DNA of 64,000 bases from Bryobacterales bacterium. GTDB taxonomy: Bacteria; Acidobacteriota; Terriglobia; Bryobacterales; Bryobacteraceae. A program made the translations under genes and the position numbers. Below, piece by piece: positions 43,606-52,554 of this stretch. The notes below the pieces were generated by a model. That model was not told where the DNA came from. It ran no database searches and saw only the letters and a program-made list of their open reading frames with translations. How positions within the stretch are numbered: position 1 is the stretch's first letter; each line of letters starts with the position of its first letter. The stretch covers positions 111,749-175,748 of the forward strand of contig JADKID010000045.1 in the NCBI GenBank assembly GCA_016721425.1. The letters run 5' to 3'.

Positions 43606-45720
43606 CTACTGTATGTAGCCGAGAGAGCGGAGACGGTTTACGGTGTCGTTGTCGAGGCCGGAGCGACCGCTGACCGGAGCGAGATTCTTCTGCCACGCGG
43701 TGAGAAGGGCCTGCAGCTCAGCGGCGGTCCGCGGCTCAGAATCCGCGAGGTTGCGGGTCTCACCCGGATCGGTGGAGAGATCGTAGAGCTCTCGCCGGCC
43801 GTTGGTGGAGAGAATGAACTTCCATTTGCCGCGGAAGACGGCCCGCTCGACGGCGCGGAAGCGCTCCCATGCCTGCCAGCGGTCCGCGCCAGGATAGGAC
43901 TCAGCAAATACGGGACGGGTGGAGCTCGGGGCGATGGCGGTCAGTGGGATCCCGGCTAGCTGGCGCGGCAGGGGCGCTCCGGCAGCCTGAGTGACGGTGG
44001 GAAGGACATCAACGCCGCTCACGAGCGAGGAAACTGTGGCGGACTGAGACTGTCCTGGATACTTGATCACGAGCGGTACGTGAACCTGGTCGTCATAGAC
44101 GGAACTTCCGTGTTCGAGAAGAGACTTTTCTCCAAAGGCCTCGCCGTGGTCCGACGTAACGATGATGAGAGAACCATCATACAGACCGGCGCGCTGCAGG
44201 GCCTGAAACACCAAACCGAGCTGATAGTCGAGATAGGAGATGCTACCGTCGTAGGCGGCGACGAGTTGGAAACGCTCCGTGTCCGTGACGGCTCTCTTCT
44301 GACCGAGCACATCCCCGACGAGATCAAAGAAACGTTTGGAAGACCAGGCCGCCGGAGGCGCGAAACGGCTCAGGAAGGGCTCCGGAGGCGCGTAGGGCCA
44401 GTGGGCATCCATGAAATTGAGAAAGAGGAAGAACGGCCCGCCGGAGGAGAGCGAGGGCAGGAGCGAGACGGCGCCTGAGGCCACTGTGGCGCCATTGGCG
44501 TAGACGAGTTCCTCGTTGACTGGGGGCAGCAGCGCGTGGCGCACCGATCGGATGAGCGACGTGTACCGGTATGCCTCGAAGATGATGACGGGCACCAGAA
44601 TACGGTAGAAGGAAAAGCCGCGGCTGAAGCCGAGGGAGTCGCTGAGATAGCCATGGTTGGCGACGAGTGCGGCGGAGCGATATCCCTGAGCGGCCAGAGT
44701 CTCCGCCAGGGTGGGCGCCGCCACGGGGAGGGCGCCGAGTTCCGGATTGGGCGGGGCGTGGCGGACACCGTGGCGCAAGGCATACATGCCTGTGAAGAGT
44801 GAGGCGTGGGAAGGGGCCGTCCAATCCGCCGTGGAGCGGGCGTTGGTGTAGTTGGTGGCGTGAGCTGCAAACTCATCAAGGCGCGGCGAGGTGGGGCGGG
44901 AGTAGCCGTTGAAGTGGAGGTGATCGGCCCGTACTGTATCCAGCGAGATGAGGATGATATTGGGTTTGCCGGATCCGGCCGGGAGGGCCGGAGCGGGTAC
45001 GATATCGGCACGGGAGCGCAGGACCAGGGTCAACGACACTCCACATAAAGCAACGACGACAGCGGCGGCTCCGGCCCAGCGGAGGGAGTAGTGGGGGCGC
45101 CTGACCCAGCGTGCGAGCAGCCAGGAGACGCCCAGGATGAGCAGTAGCGTACCCAGGGAGACGGCAAAACGAGCGGGCCCGGACCACTGATCAAGCACGT
45201 CCTGATACAACCAAGGACGAATGAGTAGCGCCATGGCGAGGGTGACGGGGTTCAAGGCAAACCAACATCTACGGATTGACCCTCGCAGACCGGCGGCCAA
45301 GGTGGCGGCGCCAAATACGAGTGGCAGGGCGGCGCCCAGCAACATGGATGCCACCGACGCCGCCTGACTTACGATGAGGATGCCGAAGGCAGCAATGACC
45401 GTGAGAGCCGACGAAGCGGCGAAGCGGTCATCCTGCAGCGTGGAATCCGCGTTGCGGGAGAGCGCACGCCAGCCGAGACCCAGTGCCGCGGCGGCCAGCG
45501 AGCCGCCGAATGCGACGGCGCCAAAGGCCAGGAGTCCGGCATTCCAGTAGTCAGCATCGGAAACAAATTGACCGCTCCGCAGGAGGAAGGGCGCAGCATC
45601 GCAAAAGAAATAGTCCAACGATCCGTAGAAGCCCCAATAGGCGCAGCCCCAGAGAAGGGCACGGCGGATGGGCGAGGCGAAACCGGGTGGCGCGGCTGAC
45701 AGAGGGGGAGGCATGCGCAC
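43606..45720 (-). CDS. Membrane-anchored sulfatase-fold enzyme with Thr nucleophile
   Basis: A 704-residue protein from GTG 45720 (an in-frame ATG at 45714 is an alternative). The first 230 residues contain about six membrane helices; the rest is an alkaline-phosphatase-superfamily domain starting NIILISLDTVRADHLHFNGY. The nucleophile motif, C-x-P-S-R in true sulfatases, is WTAPSHASLFTG with Thr at about residue 300, so no formylglycine can form; the metal motif VTSDHGEAFGEK is present. The plan, membrane anchor then catalytic domain, is like that of phosphoethanolamine or phosphoglycerol transferases. It ends in RLRSLGYIQ. Last gene of a coupled minus-strand operon. Confidence 0.82.
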   Translation of the reverse strand: MRMPPPLSAAPPGFASPIRRALLWGCAYWGFYGSLDYFFCDAAPFLLRSGQFVSDADYWNAGLLAFGAVAFGGSLAAAALGLGWRALSRNADSTLQDDRFAASSALTVIAAFGILIVSQAASVASMLLGAALPLVFGAATLAAGLRGSIRRCWFALNPVTLAMALLIRPWLYQDVLDQWSGPARFAVSLGTLLLILGVSWLLARWVRRPHYSLRWAGAAAVVVALCGVSLTLVLRSRADIVPAPALPAGSGKPNIILISLDTVRADHLHFNGYSRPTSPRLDEFAAHATNYTNARSTADWTAPSHASLFTGMYALRHGVRHAPPNPELGALPVAAPTLAETLAAQGYRSAALVANHGYLSDSLGFSRGFSFYRILVPVIIFEAYRYTSLIRSVRHALLPPVNEELVYANGATVASGAVSLLPSLSSGGPFFLFLNFMDAHWPYAPPEPFLSRFAPPAAWSSKRFFDLVGDVLGQKRAVTDTERFQLVAAYDGSISYLDYQLGLVFQALQRAGLYDGSLIIVTSDHGEAFGEKSLLEHGSSVYDDQVHVPLVIKYPGQSQSATVSSLVSGVDVLPTVTQAAGAPLPRQLAGIPLTAIAPSSTRPVFAESYPGADRWQAWERFRAVERAVFRGKWKFILSTNGRRELYDLSTDPGETRNLADSEPRTAAELQALLTAWQKNLAPVSGRSGLDNDTVNRLRSLGYIQ

Positions 45721-46528
45721 TAGAATTCAACACCAAAGCGGCGCTTCAAGAGCAGCGCCACGGGCAGGGAGACGAGGAGCAGGAGTACGGCCCAGTGGAA
45801 CTGGAATCCGGCAAACGAGAGCGAAGCCGAGGGATACTCGATCTCGGCGGAAACGGCCAGCCGTTCATTGAGGCGGGGCTCTCCGGGGTGAACGAGGAGA
45901 CCGGTCAAAGTAGACGGCCGCAGCGGAGTGACTGGGCGCGGGGCCCAACCGGCCTCGACGCTTTTCTCGACGATCCCCAGGGGAAGACAGCGCGCAAAAC
46001 GCCCGAGACTTCGGAGTCAGCGGCTATTCGCCATACGAAGCGGTTCTCAGCTGCGATGCGAACGGCTGGGGTCTCCACACGGAGACCGGGTGGCGCCAGC
46101 AGGACGGGCGGCGGCTGGCTGAAGTCGATCGGGCCCGGAATTTGGATGGAGAAAATCGCTGGGCGGCCGGGCACCAGCGGGGCGGAGGCATAGAAGCGCT
46201 CCATCTGCGCAAAGAGCGGCAGCAGGAGAAGGCCGGAGCAAACGACGGGCACAGCTACCCAGCCCAGATAGATGAAGTTATCGCGCAGGAACCGGCCCTG
46301 GGCTTTCAGGACAAGCAGCGGCTCATCGCCGAAGAGACGCATTTCGAGCAAATGGGCAAGCAGGCGCTGGCGGGCGCGGCGGATGCGGGCAGGCCGGGAC
46401 GTTAGACGAAATACCCCCAGGAGAAGCAGTGATGCGCACAAGGCGAGGGGCAGGAAGCTCATCCAACGAGGCGCGCCGTGCCACAGTGCGATGTAGGCGT
46501 CAAAGATGCGGCTGGCGAACACTGTCAT
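45720..46528 (-). pseudogene. Conserved membrane protein gene with a frameshift in a G-run
   Basis: Two adjoining frames read as one protein of about 269 residues. The first (46528 to 45905) has two membrane helices near its start and the mid-segment LMEMR-like HLLEMRLFGDEPLLVLKAQG, then an extracytoplasmic part. The normal frame ends with a non-homologous tail, but in the -1 frame from the run at 45975-45978 (GGGG on the sense strand) the sequence continues as IVEKSVEAGWAPRPVTPL, joining the 62-aa second frame that ends in a membrane helix, AVLLLLVSLPVALLL. No canonical slippery heptamer is seen, so a real mutation or a sequencing error is likelier than programmed frameshifting. Family unrecognised. 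Confidence 0.65.
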
Positions 46529-46537
46529 CGGAATGGA

Positions 46538-46729
46538 CTAGTCCAGATAGCCAAGGCCCTTCAGTTTCCGGGCGATATCCTCGTCGGAGTCAGAGGTCTC
46601 GATCCGGGCCAGTTCCTTTTCGAGGACGTGTTCGACGAATTCCTGAACGGAAGAGTAGCCACCGACCTCGGCACATCGTTTGACGCGCTCGGCCAGGTCC
46701 TTCTTCAGCTTGATGGAGGTCGAGAACAT
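46538..46729 (-). CDS. Small ribbon-helix-helix-like protein
   Basis: A 63-residue protein. FSTSIKLKKDLAERVKRCAE followed by GGYSSVQEFVEHVLEKELA has the strand-helix-helix pattern of CopG/MetJ-type DNA-binding proteins; the C-terminus ARKLKGLGYLD resembles the end of the sulfatase-fold enzyme in this operon (RLRSLGYIQ). It sits between enzyme genes with gaps of 14 and 9 nt, not beside a toxin. It could regulate the operon; no operator was identified. Confidence 0.65.
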   Translation of the reverse strand: MFSTSIKLKKDLAERVKRCAEVGGYSSVQEFVEHVLEKELARIETSDSDEDIARKLKGLGYLD

Positions 46730-46743
46730 ATCTTTCGATTCTC

Positions 46744-48648
46744 TCAGAAGATGTCTTTGCCCGTCATGACCTGAGGTGGGGTGAGGCCGAAGAACCGGAG
46801 AATGGTAACGGGAATATCGCGGAGATGGGGGTTGGCGAGCCGCGGGAGGCGATTGGACACGAAGACGCCGGGCACGAACTGCGGATCGATGCAGTGGTCG
46901 GCCAGCCAGGCTTCGCTGTTGTCGGCGATGACGGTGGCGGGCACGGCGCCCAGAGCCGTCTGCCAACTGGCGCGGAAGCCTGGCTCGTAGCCGACAACGA
47001 GATCTGGGGCGTGGGCGGGCGGAGGGCCAGCGGAGATCTGGCTGGAGGAATAGACCTCGCGCACCGCGGCCCGGCCGGACTGAGGGTCTTTCAGTGCCAG
47101 CAGGCGCCCGCGGATCTTGGCCATGAGGGCACGGCTTTCGGCGCCTGCGGAGACGATGCCATTCGGCTCTCGGCCAGCGAGGTTCAGGTAGATTTCGTTG
47201 AGACCAAGGGCGTAGGCCTGGGTCTGGGACCAATCGACATGGGCAAAAAGCTCTTCATCGCCGGTGGCGGACGGATCGGATAGCGTGAGGAAGCCCTCGC
47301 GCATCAGCCAGGCATTGAGATGGATGGCGCGGCTAAAGGTGGAAAAGCCGTGATCGGACATGACGATGAGGGTGCCGTTGGCGCCAAGGCGCTGCATGGC
47401 AAGCCCGACGGCTTGGTCGACTCGAGCGTAGACCTCGGCCAGGCGGCGGTCATCGCTGCCCCACAGCACGTGGGAGTGCTGATCGACGCTGGAGAAGTAG
47501 AAAAACAGGAGGCCGTCCTGGTAGCGATCCAGTTCGTGCCGGAACATGGCCATGCTTTCGTCGAGCACATGCCCGGCCTGCTGGAGAAACTCATCGTGGG
47601 TCAGGACACCCGCGCGCAGGGCAGCTGTATCCTCGGCGATACCCTGGGTGGAGTAAGAGCCCAGCGCCTCGGCGAGCGTCCGGCTGTACGTAGCAGGAGT
47701 GGAGATGGGCAGCGCCGGTTCTAGGGGATCGATGTTGACAGCGCTGACGTAGACGGCCAGATGGGGCGCGACGCTTTGCAGAAGAATGCGGACATTGCCG
47801 CTGGCGCCCTTGAGGGGGTCCAGGAGAGGAAACTCCAGCCGGATCCAGGGTGACCACTCGCCGGCGCGAAGGACGAACTGGCCAGACCGGGAAGTGATCC
47901 GGGCAGTGCCGGCAGCGGCGTCCGCGTCCACGACAAGGGACGCGGTAGATGGCGCGTGGTTCTTGAGAAATGGGTTGGAAGGCCCGGAGATCGAAAGCTC
48001 GGCCCGCGAGCCACCTGGGGCAAGCTGAACGATACGGCCACCGGACACCAGGCGTGCCGTGGCCGCGGGATCAGAGGTGAAGTAGGTGAAGGTACCAAAG
48101 CCGCCCTGAAGATCAGGTGTGCCCATACCGGCGAGGCTCTCACCGGAAAACTCGACGGGCGGAAAGTTGGTGGGCATCCGCAGGACCGCGGCGGGGATGC
48201 CACCGGCGCCGAGGAGTTCCCAGAAAGTCTGGCCGTGACGCAGGCTGCGCACAGAGCCGGCCTGAAGAGGAAGCACCCACTGCCCAAGCGACAGCGAACG
48301 ATGGCCATCTTCGGCCTCGGCCATGGACGAGTAGGGTGTGATGGACTGCGGATCGCGATGGAGGAAGTCGTAGATGCCGTGGCCGTTGGGATCGAGTCCC
48401 GTGATGACTGCGGCCCACGCCACCGGGCTCTGCGGCGGGTTAGTGGTGGCGAGGCGCTGGAAGCCGCCCTGGCGGCGCAGGCGATCGAGGTTGGGTAGCT
48501 GGGGCCAGTGTTTCTCAACAAAGACCGGATCCATGCCATCGACACCAAGGACGATCAGCCGGGGGTGGTCCACAGGAGGCGCGGAACGGGAGCAGGCCGC
48601 CAGCAGCAGGGCGGGGGCCAGCAGCGCCGCCCGCATGGACAACTTCAC
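46744..48648 (-). CDS. Alkaline-phosphatase-superfamily lipoprotein (type I phosphodiesterase-like)
   Basis: A 634-residue protein with a lipoprotein signal peptide (lipobox LLAAC, Cys19), so it is membrane-tethered outside the cytoplasm. The AP-superfamily core has LIVLGVDGMDPVFVEKHWP, the nucleophile region NPPQSPVAWAAVITGLDP, VMSDHGFSTFSRAIHLNAWL and late metal ligands in ADHCIDPQFVPGVF. The substrate is probably a phosphate ester of a glycan or lipid; this is inference. Its start overlaps the upstream paralogue's stop by 4 nt (ATGA). Confidence 0.83.
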   Translation of the reverse strand: MKLSMRAALLAPALLLAACSRSAPPVDHPRLIVLGVDGMDPVFVEKHWPQLPNLDRLRRQGGFQRLATTNPPQSPVAWAAVITGLDPNGHGIYDFLHRDPQSITPYSSMAEAEDGHRSLSLGQWVLPLQAGSVRSLRHGQTFWELLGAGGIPAAVLRMPTNFPPVEFSGESLAGMGTPDLQGGFGTFTYFTSDPAATARLVSGGRIVQLAPGGSRAELSISGPSNPFLKNHAPSTASLVVDADAAAGTARITSRSGQFVLRAGEWSPWIRLEFPLLDPLKGASGNVRILLQSVAPHLAVYVSAVNIDPLEPALPISTPATYSRTLAEALGSYSTQGIAEDTAALRAGVLTHDEFLQQAGHVLDESMAMFRHELDRYQDGLLFFYFSSVDQHSHVLWGSDDRRLAEVYARVDQAVGLAMQRLGANGTLIVMSDHGFSTFSRAIHLNAWLMREGFLTLSDPSATGDEELFAHVDWSQTQAYALGLNEIYLNLAGREPNGIVSAGAESRALMAKIRGRLLALKDPQSGRAAVREVYSSSQISAGPPPAHAPDLVVGYEPGFRASWQTALGAVPATVIADNSEAWLADHCIDPQFVPGVFVSNRLPRLANPHLRDIPVTILRFFGLTPPQVMTGKDIF

Positions 48649-50774
48649 GCCCGGGCCTCGGCAGGGGCCGCAGGGAAGACCGGCCGGCCTTCCATCCAGG
48701 CGGGTTGATCGACGCCGAAGAGTGCCAGAGCGGTGGGCGCCATGTCCTCAATGCCTGGGTCGAGGGACTCGATCGGGCGATTGGAGAAGAGGATGCCCGG
48801 GACGAGAAGCGGATCGATGCAATGATCGCCGGACCATGCCTTCGGATTGTCGGTGAAGACCTCGCGGCTGGTCTTGCCGAGGGCGGCGTCCCAGGAACTG
48901 CGATACCCGTCCTCAAAGCCGACGATGAGGTCGGGCGCCGCGTCAAGATAGGGGCCGCGATAAAGCTCGCCGGTGGCATACATCGCGCGGATCGCGGTTT
49001 CACCAGTTTGCGGGTCGGGGAGTCCCGTGAGCTTTTCGATCAACTCCTGGCGGAGAGCGGCCGCCTCCGGGCCGGGCTGGACGAGACCCTGGGATTCCCT
49101 GCCCTTGAGATTCAGGTAGAGGCCCGCGAGGCCAAAGGTGTAGGCGCGGGTGCGGGACCAATCGATGCCGCGCAAATAGCCGGCTGCGCCATCGGGCCCG
49201 TCCTTCATCACCAGGTAGCCGTTGTCCCGCAGCCAGGCATTGAGATTGACACCGCGGCGGAATGAGCGGAAGCCGTGATCGGAAAGGACGAAGAGGGCTG
49301 TGGAGGAGTCGACGTGCTGCATCGTGCGCCCGACGAGGGCGTCCATGCGGCGATAGAGGTCCTCGATGACGCCGGTGTGGGGGCCTGCCGGGGAGCGGCC
49401 GTCGAGGTGGCGGAAGAACATATGCTGCACCCGGTCGCTGGTATCGAAGACACAAGCGACAACGCCCTGGCGGGTGCGGTCGAGTGCGCTGAAGAACATG
49501 GATTCCCGCTCCGCCTGGATGGACCAGGCCTGCGCCAGAAAGGCGTCCTCGTCGATGACACCCTCGTTCAGCGCCCAGGTATCTTCGGCCATCCCGACTG
49601 TGGCGTAGTCGCCCAGGAGCTTGGCCAGGTAGCTGGAGTAGTAGGAAGGGTGCGAGATGGGCAGCGCGGGGCTTTCCGGGTCGATGTTGATGGGCGTGAC
49701 GTAGAGGCTAAACTCGGGCGCGGTCTCGGTGATGAGGAAGCGTGCGATGCCGTGGACATTGATGCCGGGCGCGGCATGGAAGGCGAGCTTGAGCCAAGGG
49801 GAGTGCTCCCCTGCACGCATCGGATGAGCAGCGCCGCACAGATGGAGCGTATAGTGGCCGGGCTTGTCGCCGGGCGCAAGGGAGAAGGGGATCTCCAAAG
49901 CAGCAGCGCCGTCGCGAAGCGAGTTGGGCGGCCCACAGAGGACGCCCTGGAAACCGTGCCCCTGCCGGCGGAGCGGGTATCGGCTGCCGTTCTCAAACGT
50001 GGCCTCGGCAACACGGGTGGTGAACTGCGTGAAGCTGCCCTGGGTGCCCAGCAGGTCCGGCGTACACATGGCGGAAAGCAGGCGTCCGTTGAACTGCTCA
50101 GGCGGAAAAGTGATGGGCACGCGGAGAATGGTGGAAGCGATGCCCTGATCGCCGAGGAGCTTCCAGAAGGTCGTGCTCTTGCGGCGCAACTCCACCAGAG
50201 GATTGGAAAGCGGGATGCGATACCGCCCCAGGCCGATGAAACGCGTGGGGCCGCTGACGCGGGAGCTGGAGAGCTCGGGAAGATAAGACTTCAGGTTACG
50301 CGACAGGAAATCGAAGATGTTGTGGCGGGCTGGATTCACACCGGTGGCGAAGGTGGACCACGCAACGGGAGAGAGCGCCGGGAAAGTGGTGCGCAGCCGG
50401 CGGTAGCCGCCCTGTTCGCGGAGGGCCGCGAGATTCGGAAGTTTGCCTTCGGCCATAAAGCGCTCTGTGAGGACGGGATCAAGGCCGTCGAGACCGAGGA
50501 AGATCAGCTTGCGTACGCGGGCCTTGCGGTAGCCCTGACGGCGGCGGAGGAGATTCCAGAGCAGGCGGGCGGGCCAGACGACGATGGACAGCACCGTCAT
50601 CAGAATGGCCGAGATCATGCCGAGCAGCGAGCCCATGAATGCGAAACCCGCGCCGGGACCAACGTAGGCGAGACTGATACCCTCAGACTGATCCGCCGGC
50701 AGGAGCAGCGCGGCAACGGCCAGCAGTCCGAGCAAAACGGTCGGAACTGAGGGCGGCCAGCGACTGGCTCTCAT
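48645..50774 (-). CDS. Alkaline-phosphatase-superfamily membrane protein (type I phosphodiesterase-like)
   Basis: A 709-residue paralogue of the previous enzyme. Two N-terminal hydrophobic segments surround the YVGPGAGFAFMG motif and anchor the protein. The catalytic domain begins LIFLGLDGLDPVLTERFMAE and has the nucleophile region FPALSPVAWSTFATGVNPAR, VLSDHGFRSFRRGVNLNAWL and GDHCIDPLLVPGIL. It overlaps both neighbours by 4 nt, so three genes are translationally coupled. Two paralogues side by side suggest two related substrates or two steps. Confidence 0.83.
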   Translation of the reverse strand: MRASRWPPSVPTVLLGLLAVAALLLPADQSEGISLAYVGPGAGFAFMGSLLGMISAILMTVLSIVVWPARLLWNLLRRRQGYRKARVRKLIFLGLDGLDPVLTERFMAEGKLPNLAALREQGGYRRLRTTFPALSPVAWSTFATGVNPARHNIFDFLSRNLKSYLPELSSSRVSGPTRFIGLGRYRIPLSNPLVELRRKSTTFWKLLGDQGIASTILRVPITFPPEQFNGRLLSAMCTPDLLGTQGSFTQFTTRVAEATFENGSRYPLRRQGHGFQGVLCGPPNSLRDGAAALEIPFSLAPGDKPGHYTLHLCGAAHPMRAGEHSPWLKLAFHAAPGINVHGIARFLITETAPEFSLYVTPINIDPESPALPISHPSYYSSYLAKLLGDYATVGMAEDTWALNEGVIDEDAFLAQAWSIQAERESMFFSALDRTRQGVVACVFDTSDRVQHMFFRHLDGRSPAGPHTGVIEDLYRRMDALVGRTMQHVDSSTALFVLSDHGFRSFRRGVNLNAWLRDNGYLVMKDGPDGAAGYLRGIDWSRTRAYTFGLAGLYLNLKGRESQGLVQPGPEAAALRQELIEKLTGLPDPQTGETAIRAMYATGELYRGPYLDAAPDLIVGFEDGYRSSWDAALGKTSREVFTDNPKAWSGDHCIDPLLVPGILFSNRPIESLDPGIEDMAPTALALFGVDQPAWMEGRPVFPAAPAEARA

Positions 50775-51649
50775 CGAATCTTCCCCTCGACGAAAGGCAC
50801 TTCAAAGACCTTTTCGTGGAAGATGGGCCCGTGGCCAAAATAGCCATCCTCACCGAAGAGCTCGCCGTGATCGGCGGTGATGGTCACATAGGTGTTCTTG
50901 GGGACCAGGTCGAAGAGCTCCTCCACGACGTTGTCCAGATACTTGACGGCGTCAATCTGGCGGTGGCGCAGCACTTTGAGCTTCTTGTCGTCAAAGAACT
51001 TCTCCGCCTCCCCTGCCTTCTTGCGGATCAGCCTGCCGCCGACAATATGGTCGTCGATGTGCTTGAAAACGCCATGCACGCCCGATATGCGCGGCCACTG
51101 GTCCGGCGGCTCATCGGGCAAGGCATAAGGGTAGTGGGTCTCACCAACGTTGAGCAGGTAGAAAGACGGGTGTTCCGGATGGAAGTGCATCTCGCGCACC
51201 ATGGCGCGCATGTCGTTGTGCTTTTCCATGAGCCGGTAGGAGGTGAAGCCTGTGTTGATGGGCGTCTTGGGGTTCAGGACAGGGAGGGAGACCAGGCCGT
51301 GAGTACGATAGCCGAGCGAGTTCTGCAAAAACGTGGGCAGGTTGAGGTGCGGGATGAGGGAGCCGAACGAGATGTCATCGGCGCCCAGGCGCTCGTTGAA
51401 ACGGAAAATGTCGTGTTTGTAGTATTCGGAGGCGTAGACGTGGCGCGGGCTGGTGTGGGGGAGGAGTCCCATGAGGAGGTTGTAGTGGGAGGGGGACGTC
51501 CAGGAGGCGTAGGACCAGCGTTTCTCCACCTTGCCGAGCTTGCGCATGGTCTGGGGACGGGCGCGGATGAAAGCGTCGTAGCGGCAGCTATCCAGAATGA
51601 TGAGCAGGTAGTTGTTGAAAGGCTTCCGGTCCAGACGGATCGACGGCAT
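50771..51649 (-). CDS. Soluble sulfatase-fold enzyme with Thr nucleophile
   Basis: A 292-residue protein without signal peptide. The sulfatase-like core starts NNYLLIILDSCRYDAFIRAR; the nucleophile motif is YASWTSPSHYNLLMGLLPH, with Thr51 in place of the formylglycine Cys. The later metal motif is ITADHGELFGEDGYFGHG. It is short for the family and ends soon after that motif, so substrate-binding parts may be reduced. As first gene of the coupled run it probably sets the expression of the group. Confidence 0.75.
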   Translation of the reverse strand: MPSIRLDRKPFNNYLLIILDSCRYDAFIRARPQTMRKLGKVEKRWSYASWTSPSHYNLLMGLLPHTSPRHVYASEYYKHDIFRFNERLGADDISFGSLIPHLNLPTFLQNSLGYRTHGLVSLPVLNPKTPINTGFTSYRLMEKHNDMRAMVREMHFHPEHPSFYLLNVGETHYPYALPDEPPDQWPRISGVHGVFKHIDDHIVGGRLIRKKAGEAEKFFDDKKLKVLRHRQIDAVKYLDNVVEELFDLVPKNTYVTITADHGELFGEDGYFGHGPIFHEKVFEVPFVEGKIR

Positions 51650-51709
51650 GTAGTGTGATTTTAGCAGGCGGTGCTGCGCCGTCTCGCGGTCAACAGCTTA
51701 CCGCCAAAA

Positions 51710-52552
51710 CTATCCGCTACGCTTTTTCGAGCCGTGGCGGGCCGTCCCGGCAGGCGCCGGCACGGGCGGGGCAGGCTCCGGACGGTGTACCGGCGTGACC
51801 GAAGGCTGCGGTGGCGCCTGATGGGGATCCAGCATGAAGCGGGTGTATTCATCCACAACGGGCCCGGCTGGCCCATCGGCGATCACCTGTCCGTGATGCA
51901 GCCAGATGACCCTGTCGCAAAACTCCCGCACCGTTGGGGTACTATGCGAGACCACCAGAAAAGTCTGACCTTCGGCCCGAAGCTTCTCAATGCGTTTCTG
52001 GCACTTGTACTGAAAGTTCGCATCGCCCACTCCGAGAATCTCGTCGATAATCAGAATGCCCGAATTGCAGTGGGTCGCAATGGAGAAGGCGAGGCGCAGG
52101 ACCATTCCCGCGGAGTAGGTCCGGAGCGGCTCATCAATGAAATCCTCCAGTTCGCTGAACTCGAGAATGGCAGGGAACTGCTCCTTGGACTGCTTCTCAT
52201 TCATGCCCTGGAGGGCGCCATTGATCAGGTAGTTTTCGCGGCCAGTGAGATCGGGATGAAAGCCGGAGCCAAGTTCCAGTAGCGGCGCGATGGAGCCTCC
52301 GACATGAATGGCGCCCTCGTCCGGCCTGGCCAGTCCGCAGACCAGCGCCAGCATGGTGCTCTTCCCGGCTCCGTTGGCGCCGATCAGCGCAACGCTTTCT
52401 CGCTCGGCCACCTCGAAGGAGGCGTTCCGTACGGCATAGAACCCCTCGCGAGAGGGCTTGGTGACCATATCCCGGACATGATCCCTCAACAAAGTGCCCG
52501 ACGTGCGATGGCGGAAGATCTTGGAGACGCCTTGAACAGAGATGATGCTCAT
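51710..52552 (-). CDS. Polysaccharide ABC transporter ATP-binding protein (Wzt/TagH-type)
   Basis: A 280-residue ATPase. Walker A GANGAGKST, the signature RTYSAGMVLRLAFSIA (variant of LSGGQ) and Walker B ILIIDEILGVGD, with the Glu, are typical of O-antigen/teichoic-acid exporters. The long C-terminal carbohydrate-binding domain of many Wzt proteins is absent; instead there is a Pro-rich tail of about 35 residues ending in basic residues. It powers export of a lipid-linked glycan with the permease, whose gene ends 2 nt upstream. Confidence 0.92.
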   Translation of the reverse strand: MSIISVQGVSKIFRHRTSGTLLRDHVRDMVTKPSREGFYAVRNASFEVAERESVALIGANGAGKSTMLALVCGLARPDEGAIHVGGSIAPLLELGSGFHPDLTGRENYLINGALQGMNEKQSKEQFPAILEFSELEDFIDEPLRTYSAGMVLRLAFSIATHCNSGILIIDEILGVGDANFQYKCQKRIEKLRAEGQTFLVVSHSTPTVREFCDRVIWLHHGQVIADGPAGPVVDEYTRFMLDPHQAPPQPSVTPVHRPEPAPPVPAPAGTARHGSKKRSG

Positions 52553-52554
52553 GG

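Noticed and set aside
49275..50750. 491-residue plus-strand ORF
   Set aside because: Lies wholly opposite the 709-residue AP-superfamily gene with clear motifs; no recognisable domain of its own.
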